Of a stretch of 64,000 nucleotides of DNA, positions 43,394 through 52,212 are shown in pieces. The stretch lies in assembly GCA_900542905.1 (NCBI GenBank), contig UQPF01000005.1, positions 62,001 to 126,000 on the forward strand, given 5' to 3'. The notes below the pieces were generated by a model, which ran no database searches, was not told the DNA's origin, and saw nothing but the letters and a program-made list of their open reading frames with translations. This DNA is from an uncultured Collinsella sp. (lineage in GTDB: Bacteria > Actinomycetota > Coriobacteriia > Coriobacteriales > Coriobacteriaceae). The translations under genes and the position numbers were made by a program. Numbering within the stretch: position 1 is the stretch's first letter; each line of letters begins with the position of its first letter.

Positions 43394-43520
43394 GTGTCCC
43401 TCCTTTTTAAGTTTTGCGCCCGCAGGCGCTCCCCTACACGCGCGTCCTTGCGCGCTTTTCCACAACTGAAAGATACCAACCTACCGTCCGCGTGAGAAGA
43501 GACAAGGCGCAATTCTCCGG

Positions 43521-43549
43521 TGAAAGGTTCTTTCATAACCGTAAACGGT
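43521..43549. promoter_or_regulatory. Candidate operator in the PTS/rpiR divergent region
   Basis: Two short palindromes lie side by side: TGAAAG-GTT-CTTTCA (43521-43535) and ACCGT-AA-ACGGT (43538-43549). RpiR-type regulators often bind GAAA/TTTC palindromes, and the site sits between the EIIBCA start (43393) and the rpiR start (43666). Binding is inferred, not shown. Confidence 0.4.
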
Positions 43550-43665
43550 AAGTGAAAGTTTACCATCAACACTTGAAACGGCAAGGTGTATCTTGTAATT
43601 GAAAATCCCCCTATACTATGACATTACAAAACGAGTCCGATTTTCATGCCAACCAGGAGCCATCC

Positions 43666-44523
43666 ATGACCGATAGTAGCAAGAGCGCACTTTCCCTCAT
43701 TAGTACCCATCAGGGATACAGCGAGTCCGAGCAGCGCATTGTCGACTATATATTGGAGCACCAGTCCGAGGCGCCACGCCTCACGGCGGCTCAGCTCTCG
43801 CGCGCCGCCGCCACGTCCGAGGCGACCGTTTCGCGCTTCTGCCGCAAGCTTGGCTTTGGCAGCTTCCGCAGCTTTCAGTTTTCGTTGGCGCGCGACTTGG
43901 AGAGTCAGCGCAACGAGGGCCTGACCGACGAGGTATCGCTCGACAACATGGAGCAGAGCCTTAAGAACATCCTGGCTGCCAAGGTGAGCGAGCTTAATGC
44001 GACCATCGACGGGATCGACCACGATACGCTGGCGGCTGTTGTGCATGCCCTTAAGCATGCAGGGGTTATTGAGTTTGCAGCTGTGGGCAATACGAACGCG
44101 GTCGCGCTCGATGCGACGTTTAAGTTTTCGCAGCTGGGCCTGCGCTGCATGGCGAGCACCATTAGCGAGACATCAATCGGCTTTGCGCTCACGTTGCGCC
44201 CGGGTGACGTCATCGTGCTAATCTCAAACTCCGGCAAATCGCGCCGACTGAATCGCATGGCAAAAGCGGCTCGCAACTGCGGCGCAACCGTAGTCGTCAT
44301 CAGCAGCGACAGCAAATCCCCGCTCGCGCGTCTGGCAGACTACACTTTTAATACCGTCAACCACGAAGCGCTGCTGACGACAGGCGACTTTGCGTTCTCT
44401 AAGATCAGTGCCACGATGATCATCGAAGTCATCTACAACTTCCTGCTGCCCGAGATTGAAGACGCTCGCGAACATATCAGCTACTACGAGGAGCTCATCC
44501 AGCCGGATAAGGTCGTTGAGTAA
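43666..44523 (+). CDS. RpiR/MurR-family regulator with SIS domain
   Basis: 285 residues. The start at 43666 is set by CAGGAG six bases upstream. An N-terminal RpiR helix-turn-helix spans residues about 5-80 (YSESEQRIVDYIL, LSRAAATSEATVSRFCRKLGF). A C-terminal SIS sugar-phosphate-binding domain spans about 115-255 (VIEFAAVGNTNAVALD, PGDVIVLISNSGKSRRLNRMA). It is divergent from the fructose-type PTS gene, so control of that gene by a sugar phosphate is the simplest idea. A TATACT box at 43612-43617 could be its -10. Confidence 0.9.
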   Translation: MTDSSKSALSLISTHQGYSESEQRIVDYILEHQSEAPRLTAAQLSRAAATSEATVSRFCRKLGFGSFRSFQFSLARDLESQRNEGLTDEVSLDNMEQSLKNILAAKVSELNATIDGIDHDTLAAVVHALKHAGVIEFAAVGNTNAVALDATFKFSQLGLRCMASTISETSIGFALTLRPGDVIVLISNSGKSRRLNRMAKAARNCGATVVVISSDSKSPLARLADYTFNTVNHEALLTTGDFAFSKISATMIIEVIYNFLLPEIEDAREHISYYEELIQPDKVVE

Positions 44524-44532
44524 AACGCGTAG

Positions 44533-44563
44533 TGGGACAAAAATTTCAGTCTATTTTGTCCCA
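44533..44563. terminator. Bidirectional terminator between rpiR and recN
   Basis: TGGGACAAAA (44533-44542) pairs with TTTTGTCCCA (44554-44563), giving T-runs on both strands. It serves the converging rpiR and recN transcripts. Confidence 0.7.
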
Positions 44564-44582
44564 TCAACACCGCTGATACGAC

Positions 44583-46211
44583 CTAACCTCGAGCTTCTTT
44601 GAGCATCTGCTTTGCGTGGGCCAAGCTTGCCTCCGATTGATCGCCGCTCAACATGCGGGCGATCTCGGCGGTACGCGCTTCGCCGGTTACCTCGTCCAAA
44701 TGCGTCTGGGGAACATCGCCTGGCTCCTTACTGACCACGTAATGCTTGTCAGCCATGACGGCGACCTGCGCCAAGTGGGTTACGACAATCACCTGATGCG
44801 TAGCGGCGAGATCTGCCAGCACGCCCGCGAGTGCACGCGCCGTGGAGCCACCGACACCAGCATCGACCTCGTCAAACACCAGTGTATCGACACCATCCGC
44901 GTTACCGAGGACAACCTTGCTTGCCAGCATGACGCGGCTGAGCTCGCCGCCCGACGCAATGCGGCGCAGGGGGCGCGGCGTCAAACCGGCACCGCTGCGG
45001 TATAGCAGCTCGTAGCTCGAAGGACCAGCGGGCGTCCACTCAGCACGAGGAAGATCGCGCGACTCCCAGACGAGCTCGGCGCCGCCCATCTCCAGGCGAG
45101 CCATCTGGCGGCCCACCTCATGGCAGAAGCGCGGGGCCGCCGTATTGCGGGCGCGCTTAAGTGCCTTGGCAGCGGCAAACAACTCGCGCTCGGCGCTCCC
45201 GAGTGCCTCACGCGCCTTTTTGATCTGTTCATCGCCATCATCGACCAGGGACAGCAGCTCTTGCGAGCGATCGCGCATGGCAAAAACATCGTCCATGGTG
45301 GGACCCCACTGACGCAACAGGCCCTTGAGGTCGGAATACCGATCACGCATGCGAGCGAGCTCGCGCGGGTCGAAGGCGACGCCATCGCGATAGGCACGAA
45401 GCTCGTTCGCGCAATCCTCAAGGGAGATACAGGCATCCGAAAGCGCATCGGCAATGTCGCCCAGTTTGCGATCGACGGTAGCCATACGGGAAAGCTCTGC
45501 CACGGCGTTGTTCACGGCATCGAGCGCTCCCCCTTCGGCGACAAGCGATGCATGGGCATCGCTAGCAGTGGCAACCAGTACCTCGGCATGTTCGGAGCGC
45601 GGCAGCAGTTCCTCGAGTTCCTCATACTCGCCCGGCCTGGGGTCGACCTCGGCAATGCGCTCGAGCGCAAAGCGCGCTTCCTCGACGCGACTCCCCCGCG
45701 CACGTGAGGCCTCCTCGACGCGACGGACCTCCTTGGCAGCCGCGCGCGAGGCTTTAAAGCAAGCACGGTAGTGCTCGAGCGCCTCGGGCGCAGAGCGTCC
45801 CGCCCAGGCATCGACCATCGCAACGTGATGCGCCGGATCGAGCAAGCGCTGGTGCTCGTGCTGGCCGCACAGATCCATCATCACGCCGACGCGCTCCGAA
45901 AGCTCGCGCACACTGGCAATGCGACCGTCAATCTTCACGCGGCTGCGGCCCTCGGCAGAAAGACTGCGCTGCACGGTGAAGCCCTCCGTGTCGTGCGGCC
46001 CGTCGAAGAGTCGCGCCTCGACGCTCGCCAGTGCCTCGCCCTCGCGCACCGTCGACGAATCCGCACGCTCGCCCAAAATTAGCTTGAGGGCCGAGAGCAG
46101 CGCGGTCTTGCCGGCGCCAGTCTCGCCAGTCAGGACAGTCAGGCCGGCACTCGGCACCAGCGTCGCCTCGCGAATGAGTGCAATGTTATAAACCTGCAGC
46201 TCATCGATCAT
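44583..46211 (-). CDS. recN: DNA repair protein RecN
   Basis: SMC-like ATPase of double-strand break repair. 542 residues: N-terminal MIDELQVYNIALI and Walker A GETGAGKTALL, a long central coiled-coil region rich in Ala, Glu and Arg (about residues 160-370), and the C-terminal ATPase half with SGGELSRVMLA, LVFDEVDAGVGGSTA and VVTHLAQVA. The ATG at 46211 overlaps the nadK end by 11 bases. Last gene of the minus-strand housekeeping run. Confidence 0.95.
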   Translation of the reverse strand: MIDELQVYNIALIREATLVPSAGLTVLTGETGAGKTALLSALKLILGERADSSTVREGEALASVEARLFDGPHDTEGFTVQRSLSAEGRSRVKIDGRIASVRELSERVGVMMDLCGQHEHQRLLDPAHHVAMVDAWAGRSAPEALEHYRACFKASRAAAKEVRRVEEASRARGSRVEEARFALERIAEVDPRPGEYEELEELLPRSEHAEVLVATASDAHASLVAEGGALDAVNNAVAELSRMATVDRKLGDIADALSDACISLEDCANELRAYRDGVAFDPRELARMRDRYSDLKGLLRQWGPTMDDVFAMRDRSQELLSLVDDGDEQIKKAREALGSAERELFAAAKALKRARNTAAPRFCHEVGRQMARLEMGGAELVWESRDLPRAEWTPAGPSSYELLYRSGAGLTPRPLRRIASGGELSRVMLASKVVLGNADGVDTLVFDEVDAGVGGSTARALAGVLADLAATHQVIVVTHLAQVAVMADKHYVVSKEPGDVPQTHLDEVTGEARTAEIARMLSGDQSEASLAHAKQMLKEARG

Positions 46212-47061
46212 GACGGACTCCGTAGAATACGCGGCTCACCGAGTTATAGAAGCTCTCGGGGCCGTAATCCAGCAGCAACACATCTCCGGGCCCGCGGCGC
46301 ACCGCCACGCTCTCAACGGTGCCATCGCAGGTAATAAACTGTCCATCGATAGCGATCGCCGGAACGCTCGGGCGATCATCGGACATAAAGATTTCGACGA
46401 CATCACTCGGCGAGGTCAAAAAGGCACGAGCCTGAATGGTGTGCGGCGCAATGGGTGCGCAGACCATGCCCGTATAGTCGGGGCTCACGATGGGGCCACC
46501 GGCACTGAGCGCGTAACCCGTAGAACCAGTCGCCGTGGACACGACCACGCCGTCGCCACGCAGACGGTCGATATGATGGCCGGACACCGTGATGTCGAAC
46601 TCGACCATATCGGACAGCGGACCGCGGGTAAGCGCCATGTCGTTGAGGGCGAAGGTGCGCACGACATCCTTCATACCGTCTTCGCGCACGGACACGATAT
46701 CCGCGGCGATGGTGGCGCGACGGCTCACGTGCAGCTCACCGGACAGGGCGTCGCTCACGACCTGCAGGATGTCGCGCTCCTCGGGGCTCGCAGCAGTTAG
46801 AAAGCCCAGGTGACCATAGGAAAGACCGAGGATAGGAATCTCACGATGGTTGAGGATGCGGGCAGCGCGCAGCAACGTACCGTCGCCGCCGAGCGTAATG
46901 ACCAGATCGGAGCCGTCAATATCAGGCGTGCTCTGAATCTTGGATCGCTGGTCGGCAGCCCATGCGACCTCATAGCCCTGGCGAGTCAGCCAAAGCTCGA
47001 GCATCAGGCCGCTCTCGACCGCCTCTTGCTTGTAGTAATTGGGAACCAGAAAGACCTTCAT
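46201..47061 (-). CDS. nadK: NAD kinase
   Basis: Phosphorylates NAD to NADP. 286 residues. The diagnostic GGDGTLLRAAR motif lies near residue 58, followed by LGHLGFLT-type sequence (SYGHLGFLTAA), NDMAL, and the substrate loop GDGVVVSTATGSTGYALSAGGP. ATG at 47061 overlaps the tlyA stop by four bases, and its own stop overlaps recN. Confidence 0.96.
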   Translation of the reverse strand: MKVFLVPNYYKQEAVESGLMLELWLTRQGYEVAWAADQRSKIQSTPDIDGSDLVITLGGDGTLLRAARILNHREIPILGLSYGHLGFLTAASPEERDILQVVSDALSGELHVSRRATIAADIVSVREDGMKDVVRTFALNDMALTRGPLSDMVEFDITVSGHHIDRLRGDGVVVSTATGSTGYALSAGGPIVSPDYTGMVCAPIAPHTIQARAFLTSPSDVVEIFMSDDRPSVPAIAIDGQFITCDGTVESVAVRRGPGDVLLLDYGPESFYNSVSRVFYGVRHDR

Positions 47062-47861
47062 AGCGTTGCAGCTTTCTCGCTCATAACCGATACCTGGGAT
47101 TGCAGCTCGTCTTGCGAGCGATCGCCGGGGTCAAATCTCGTGCCGTACAGGAAAAACTCAACGTTGCCCTTGGCACCATGAATGGGCGACACGCACACAT
47201 CGACCGGGAACAGGCCCTTGGCAGCAAAGAGTTCAACCGCCGCCACGAGTGTATCGCGGCGCACGGCGGGATCGGTCACAATGCCGCCCTCGCCCACCAG
47301 CGCCGCCGGAGCCTCAAACTGCGGCTTTACGAGCGTGCAGAATGCACCCGTAGGCGCCAGGCACGCCAGTACCGCATCGATAATGTTCGCGATGCTGGTA
47401 AACGAGACATCACACACAGCCAGGTCGATAGTGCCGGCATAGCCAAGCTCAGGCAGCTGCGTCACGTTTGTGCGCTCATGCAGCGTCACGCGATCGTCCT
47501 GGCGCAACGACCAATCGAACTGGGCGCGACCCACGTCCACCGAGACAACGGTCGCAGCTCCGCGCTTGAGCAGACAATCGGTAAAGCCGCCGGTAGAGCA
47601 GCCCACATCCAGACAGGCAAGGCCCGTCGGATTGATGCCAAACGCATCAAGCGCGCCTTCGAGCTTAAGACCGCCGCGGCCAACATAGGGAATGCGCCCC
47701 TTCACATGCAGCGGCAGCCCCGGGATCACCTTAAGGCCCGGCGAAGTCAAGCGCTCACCGCCACTCGAGACCAAGCCGGCCATAAGAGTGCGAAGGGCAT
47801 CCGCGCGATCGGCGCAGATGCCCTGTGAAATCAGTTCGTCATCAAGACGCACGCGTTTCAT
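47058..47861 (-). CDS. tlyA: TlyA-family 2'-O-ribose rRNA methyltransferase
   Basis: 267 residues starting MKRVRLDDELISQG, an S4-like RNA-binding domain in the first roughly 60 residues. It is followed by an FtsJ-type Rossmann domain with YVGRGGLKLEGAL, CLDVGCSTGGFTDCLL (SAM site), DVGRAQFDWSLR, CDVSFTSI and LVKPQFE. The family methylates 16S and 23S rRNA and is linked to capreomycin susceptibility in mycobacteria. An ATG three codons upstream (47870) is an alternative start. It lies in the common xseB-tlyA-nadK-recN order. Confidence 0.92.
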   Translation of the reverse strand: MKRVRLDDELISQGICADRADALRTLMAGLVSSGGERLTSPGLKVIPGLPLHVKGRIPYVGRGGLKLEGALDAFGINPTGLACLDVGCSTGGFTDCLLKRGAATVVSVDVGRAQFDWSLRQDDRVTLHERTNVTQLPELGYAGTIDLAVCDVSFTSIANIIDAVLACLAPTGAFCTLVKPQFEAPAALVGEGGIVTDPAVRRDTLVAAVELFAAKGLFPVDVCVSPIHGAKGNVEFFLYGTRFDPGDRSQDELQSQVSVMSEKAATL

Positions 47862-47896
47862 GAATGCCATCAACCATTCGTATCCGGAGATGCGGC

Positions 47897-48136
47897 CTAG
47901 CTATCCTGGGATTCGTTTGCCGCATCCTCATCGTATTCCTGCTCGAGCTTGTCGGCCTCACGCGGCGTCAACTCAAACTTGTCGACCATATCGACCGCGC
48001 GGGAGCCCAGCTCAATCGCTTCGTCAAACAAATCGAGCGAACGCTCCAAGGAGGTATCCTTGGAGCGAACGGTAGCGATGATCTGATCCAGACGGTCCGA
48101 AATCTCATCAAAGTTACGGACAGAACCCTCTGGCAT
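47897..48136 (-). CDS. xseB: Exodeoxyribonuclease VII small subunit
   Basis: 79 residues, usual length, almost all helical (FDEISDRLDQIIATV, LERSLDLFDEAIELG) with an acidic tail. The small subunit pairs with XseA, whose gene is not in this window although the two are often neighbours. Starts 2 bases after the nusB stop. Confidence 0.92.
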   Translation of the reverse strand: MPEGSVRNFDEISDRLDQIIATVRSKDTSLERSLDLFDEAIELGSRAVDMVDKFELTPREADKLEQEYDEDAANESQDS

Positions 48137-48138
48137 GG

Positions 48139-48726
48139 CTACTCCTCGACGGAGTCGGCCTCGACGGCCTCAGCAGCGTCCGCATCCTCGGCCAGCACAC
48201 CAGCCTCAGCCTGGGCAACCGCAACCTTAGCGGCAGCCTCGGCAGCCTGTGCCTCCTCGCGAGCGCGATCCTCGGCCAGCAGCTCCTGGTATAGGTCCTC
48301 GCCCGGCAGCTCCTCGCTGCGAGCGATCTTGCCCAGCACGCCGTTGACGAACGACGCGGACTGGTCGGTGCCATAGGCCTTGGCAAGCTCGACGGCCTCG
48401 TTGATCACGATGGCGTCCGAGACCTCCTCGTCGGTGAGGAAACGCATCTCGTAAACGGCGATACGCAGCAGATTGCGGTCGGCACCGGGCATGCGCATAA
48501 GATCCCAGTTCTTGGCAACGGAGCGCAGAGCGCAGTCGATGCGGTCGATATGCTCGTAGGCACCGCGGCACAGCTCCAGCGCATAGGGGTCGAGGGGACC
48601 CTTCGAGATCAGGAAATCACCCTCGAGGACGCGCTCGAGCGGGCTGTCCGTGGCCTCGGCCTGGAACAGCAGCTGCAGCGCCTGACTGCGGGCAAGCGTA
48701 CGCCCGCGATAAACCTTAAGGCTCAA
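48139..48726 (-). CDS. nusB: Transcription antitermination factor NusB
   Basis: 195 residues. The NusB core spans about 1-145 (RTLARSQALQLLFQAE, NLLRIAVYEMRF, VSDAIVINEAVELAKAYG, SFVNGVLGKIA), followed by an unusual roughly 50-residue Ala/Glu/Asp-rich acidic tail. The start appears to be the TTG at 48726, since AAGGAG lies 6 bases upstream and no ATG or GTG is available in the conserved N-terminus. It overlaps nothing, being 3 bases after the asp23 stop. Confidence 0.93.
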   Translation of the reverse strand: MSLKVYRGRTLARSQALQLLFQAEATDSPLERVLEGDFLISKGPLDPYALELCRGAYEHIDRIDCALRSVAKNWDLMRMPGADRNLLRIAVYEMRFLTDEEVSDAIVINEAVELAKAYGTDQSASFVNGVLGKIARSEELPGEDLYQELLAEDRAREEAQAAEAAAKVAVAQAEAGVLAEDADAAEAVEADSVEE

Positions 48727-48729
48727 AGG

Positions 48730-49092
48730 TTACTCCTTGGGGAAAACGAGGCCGTCGATGCAAACGTCAACACGCTCAACCTCAACGCCAACCTGGGCAT
48801 CGATGGCAGCGACCACGGCAGCGCGAACGGCCTCGGCGAGTTTCTTGAACGGATAGCCAAAGAACACCACGACACGCACGGTGAGTGCGAGCTTGTCGCC
48901 AACGACCTCGGCCTCGACAGCCGGCTCGGAAGCCGGGGCCTTGGACGAGAGCATCATGGAGACAAGATTAGTGGCAAGGTCCTTGACGCCAACGGAGGCG
49001 ATGCCCTCGACATCGGACACGGCGCGCGAGACGATGGCGGTCAGAACATCGGGCGAAATGCCGATGCCGTCAATCTTGATTTCTTGGGGCAT
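48730..49092 (-). CDS. Asp23/Gls24 family (DUF322) protein
   Basis: 120 residues, single domain (DGIGISPDVLTAIVSRAVSDVEGI, VVVFFGYPFKKLAEAVRAAV) of the alkaline-shock Asp23 family, here in the short form that lies beside nusB in many Gram-positive bacteria. ATG at 49092 after AGGAGGA. The family is associated with the cell envelope, and its molecular role is poorly defined. Confidence 0.9.
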   Translation of the reverse strand: MPQEIKIDGIGISPDVLTAIVSRAVSDVEGIASVGVKDLATNLVSMMLSSKAPASEPAVEAEVVGDKLALTVRVVVFFGYPFKKLAEAVRAAVVAAIDAQVGVEVERVDVCIDGLVFPKE

Positions 49093-49116
49093 GAGTCCTC
49101 CTAGAAGAGTTGGTTG

Positions 49117-49680
49117 CTAGACGCGGGAGACGAACTTGCCGTCGCGGGTGTCAACCTTGATGACCTCGCCCTCGTTGAGGTACATGGGGACCTGGATGAC
49201 AGCGCCGGTGTCGATCGTGGCCGGCTTGGTGGAACCCTGGACGGTATCGCCCTTAAAGCCCGGGTCGGTCTGGACGATGGTGGTCTCGATGAACATCGGC
49301 GGGGTCACGCCCATGAGCTCATCGTCGGCGAAGAGCAGCTGGCAGATGTCGTTCTCGCGCAGCCACTTGGAGTTCTCGCCCACCATGTCCTCGGGAACGG
49401 GAACCTGCTCATAGGACTCGTTGTCCATGAAGATGTAGTCGGTGCCATCGTTGTAGAGGTACTGGAACTCACGGGTGGTGAGCATGACGCTCTCGAACTT
49501 GGTGCCGGCGTTGCAGGTGTTCTCGACGACGCGGCCGCTCTTGATGTCGCGGGTCTTGTAGCGCACAAACGCGCCGCCCTTGCCCGGCTTGACATGCTGG
49601 AACTCGACGATGGTGTAGACCTTGTCCTTGATACGGAGACCGAGGCCGTTCTTGAAGTCGGCGGTAGAAATGGTAGGCAT
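49117..49680 (-). CDS. efp: Elongation factor P
   Basis: Relieves ribosome stalling at proline runs. 187 residues, three domains. MPTISTADFKNGL at the start, and the loop KPGKGGAFVR with the tip lysine (near residue 33) that is modified in many species. The C-terminal EGEVIKVDTRDGKFVSR is standard. ATG at 49680 preceded by AAGAAAGG. A strong terminator of the upstream pepP gene lies 110 bases before it. Confidence 0.96.
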   Translation of the reverse strand: MPTISTADFKNGLGLRIKDKVYTIVEFQHVKPGKGGAFVRYKTRDIKSGRVVENTCNAGTKFESVMLTTREFQYLYNDGTDYIFMDNESYEQVPVPEDMVGENSKWLRENDICQLLFADDELMGVTPPMFIETTIVQTDPGFKGDTVQGSTKPATIDTGAVIQVPMYLNEGEVIKVDTRDGKFVSRV

Positions 49681-49786
49681 AGCGACCTTTCTTGTTATGG
49701 GCAGAACGCACAAGCGTCCAAATTACATACGACAGAAATTATACACTTGCAGACGGCGCCTGCGGCGAGCGCATAAAAAGAGAACG

Positions 49787-49816
49787 CGGGGCGTCCGAAT
49801 CGATTCGGACGCCCCG
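49787..49816 (-). terminator. Terminator after pepP
   Basis: A 30-base perfect palindrome (CGGGGCGTCCGAATC and its complement). On the minus strand it is followed by CGTTCTCTTTTTATG. Confidence 0.8.
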
Positions 49817-49839
49817 CCCCAAAAATCTATCGAAATGGG

Positions 49840-50970
49840 CTAGCAATCGATGACGTGCAGGTCGTGCGGGGTCTTGGTGAAAGGCTCGTAGCCGTTCTCG
49901 GTGACCACGCCGTAATCCTCCAGGCGCACGCCGCCCACGCCGGGCAGGTAAACGCCGGGCTCCATGGTGACAACCGAGCCGATCACGATGGTGTTCTTGC
50001 TGCGGTTGAAGTTGGGCAGCTCGTGGATGTCGATACCGACGCCGTGGCCCAGGCCATGATTGTAGTAATCGCCATAGCCGGCATCGCCGATGATCTTCTT
50101 GGAAAGCTTGAAGATGTCGTTACCCTCAACGCCCGGATGGATGGCGGCGACGCACTCCTCGTGCGTGCGGCGCACGAGCGCGTACAGGTCGAGCTGCTCC
50201 TGCGTGGGCTCGCCCATCACGACGGTGCGCGTCATGTCGGAGCGGTAATCGCAGTAGCCCGCGCCGTAATCCATGAGAACGAAATCGCCCTTCTCGATCA
50301 CGCGATCGCTCGGCACGGCATGCGGGTTGGCGGTGTTGGGACCGCTCGCCACGATGGAGCCGAAGGCAAGGCTGTCGGCGCCGTTGGCGAACATAAAGTT
50401 CTCGAGCTCGTTGCGAACCTGCTTCTCGGTCATACCGGGCTTAATAAAGCCGAGCATATGCTGGAAAGCGGCATCGGTGATCGACTGCGCATGGCGCATA
50501 AGCTCAATCTCCTCGGCATCCTTGATGGCGCGCATCTTGCGGATGTCGTCGTGCATCAGCGGTAGGATGCAGGCGACGGAACGGTCCTCCAGGCCGCGCT
50601 GAATACCCTGGTAGAAGTTAATCTGCATATCGTCCTCGACAGCACAGACACGGCACTTGTTAGCCGCAATCTTGCCGGCGACCCAGCCGGGGATGGTACC
50701 CTCGTCCATGTCGTAAACCCAGGGGCTGCCGGCGGGCGTGTTCTCCTCAAAGCTGTTGAGGTAGCGCGAGTCGGTATGGAACAGGCACTGGTCGGCCGTA
50801 ATAAACGCCGCGTGCGGGAATTCAAAGGTGTAGTCGAAGACGCCCTTCACGCCCGTAAGCCAACGAAGGTTGGCCTCGTCGCGCACCACGATGGCGTCGT
50901 AGCCACGCTCGGCCATCAGGGCACGGACACGCTCGATACGACCGGCAGGACCGGCAGCAAACTCAGACAT
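49840..50970 (-). CDS. pepP: Xaa-Pro peptidase (M24 family)
   Basis: Removes N-terminal residues before proline. 376 residues with a creatinase-type N-terminal domain (RIERVRALMAERGYDAI) and a C-terminal pita-bread metallopeptidase. Metal ligands are in LMDYGAGYCDYRSDMTRT, HGLGHGVGIDIHELP, TMEPGVYLPG and GVRLEDYG. ATG at 50970. The pepP-efp order is common in Gram-positive bacteria. Confidence 0.93.
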   Translation of the reverse strand: MSEFAAGPAGRIERVRALMAERGYDAIVVRDEANLRWLTGVKGVFDYTFEFPHAAFITADQCLFHTDSRYLNSFEENTPAGSPWVYDMDEGTIPGWVAGKIAANKCRVCAVEDDMQINFYQGIQRGLEDRSVACILPLMHDDIRKMRAIKDAEEIELMRHAQSITDAAFQHMLGFIKPGMTEKQVRNELENFMFANGADSLAFGSIVASGPNTANPHAVPSDRVIEKGDFVLMDYGAGYCDYRSDMTRTVVMGEPTQEQLDLYALVRRTHEECVAAIHPGVEGNDIFKLSKKIIGDAGYGDYYNHGLGHGVGIDIHELPNFNRSKNTIVIGSVVTMEPGVYLPGVGGVRLEDYGVVTENGYEPFTKTPHDLHVIDC

Positions 50971-51102
50971 GCAGATTCCTTTCTTGTTGTCTCTATAAAG
51001 ACGGGACGGGTCTCAACCGAACGACGGAATCGCATGCGATCCGCAACCGATTGGAAACCCGCCCCTCAACATGATACGAAAGACGATGGATGTCAATAAA
51101 AC

Positions 51103-52212
51103 TTAGAGAAGTTCTTTGCGAGAAGCCAAGTAGGCGTGAGCATGGCGCTCAAGAACCTCGTCCTCAACGCACGTTAGACGAATAGCGCCGAGTGCCGCGG
51201 GCAGCGGCAACATACTGCGGTTCGAGCGGACAAACTGCTGCCTGCGGAACTCCTCGATATATGCGGCAGGCTCCAGATCGAAGGCAAGTTCCTCGATGCC
51301 AAAGTCCTCCAGGCAGTCATCGACCTCAAAGACGTAATCGATATCAAAGTCGCAGGCATCATGTGCTAGGCGCGCCTCAAAGCGCATGCCCTCGGATAAC
51401 AGCTGATAGGCAGGGACCTGCGAAGCGGCATCGCCCAAGCAGGCGCGCAGGGTGCGCTCCCCCGTCTTACCAAAATCGAGCGCATGACGTGCGCTCGGGT
51501 TCGTGGCCATCAGTACGTCCTTTCGGGCAGTCTGAGACCACTGAACGGCATTGACGAGCGCGACCTCCTCGCCCGCGAGAATCTCGGGGACGGTCTCGGT
51601 AAACTGATTCCAGCGGGACTTGCTGCTCGAAAGCATGGTGCCAACAAGTACCACATAGCCGAGCTTGAGGTCCTCGGGGTCCGCCTCGCGAACAAGGTCG
51701 AGGTCACACACGACCAGGCCCGGCTCGGGACGGAACGCGATAGCGGGAAGCGCATTCGCCGACGAGGCGACGAGCGGCTTCATGGTCGTCGCGACCGTAA
51801 GCATGGCATCGAACGTCGTCGGCAGCAGGGCGCACTCGGTGCGACCGCACCACTGATTGGCACACCAGCAAACGACCGAGCAGGTCGCCGTATCGCCGAC
51901 AGCGACAACGAGATCGTCGCAGGTAATGCCGTTAGCCGACAGGGCGCCAAAGACGGTATCGGCATCGGCCAGCGTAGCACCGGCAGGCGAAACCTCGAGG
52001 ACGAGCAGCGACACGGCAAAACCGGCGTCGACCAGCGCATGCTCGACAACCTCGCCTAAACGCTCTGACGTGGCGGTATTCCAAACCACCATCGCGCGCT
52101 TAGGCTTGCCCACGGCCGAGGCAAACATGCGCGAAAGCTCATCGAACGCACCCAATCCGACGCGAACATCGACACTGCGGTTTTGGAAATTGATCAGTTG
52201 ACGGCGAATCAT
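51103..52212 (-). CDS. 3-dehydroquinate synthase-like protein lacking active-site residues
   Basis: 369 residues, colinear with AroB over the whole length and in the usual place next to aroK (ATGA overlap). The core motifs are degraded. The GGGVVGDLAGF region reads VAVGDTATCSVV. PTTLLAQVDSSVGGKT reads PTTFDAMLTVATTMKP. The AEVIKYG segment reads GYVVLVG (metal-binding Glu lost). LNLGHTFGHAIE reads LDFGKTGERTLR (metal-binding His replaced by Lys). HGEAV is replaced by YQLLSEG. All three metal ligands appear lost, so catalysis of the normal reaction is very unlikely. The open frame and unbroken operon argue against simple decay. Confidence 0.8.
   Translation of the reverse strand: MIRRQLINFQNRSVDVRVGLGAFDELSRMFASAVGKPKRAMVVWNTATSERLGEVVEHALVDAGFAVSLLVLEVSPAGATLADADTVFGALSANGITCDDLVVAVGDTATCSVVCWCANQWCGRTECALLPTTFDAMLTVATTMKPLVASSANALPAIAFRPEPGLVVCDLDLVREADPEDLKLGYVVLVGTMLSSSKSRWNQFTETVPEILAGEEVALVNAVQWSQTARKDVLMATNPSARHALDFGKTGERTLRACLGDAASQVPAYQLLSEGMRFEARLAHDACDFDIDYVFEVDDCLEDFGIEELAFDLEPAAYIEEFRRQQFVRSNRSMLPLPAALGAIRLTCVEDEVLERHAHAYLASRKELL

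Noticed and set aside
41378..43495. A plus-strand open frame of about 700 codons opposite the PTS permease gene
   Set aside because: It is the antisense of a GC-rich gene with clear EIIB-EIIC-EIIA motifs. The predicted protein is a low-complexity mix of Gly, Asp, His and Val with no recognisable domain and no ribosome site.
51071..51096. TTGACA and TATCAT as a promoter for pepP
   Set aside because: The two boxes are only 14 bases apart, too close for a normal sigma-70 promoter.
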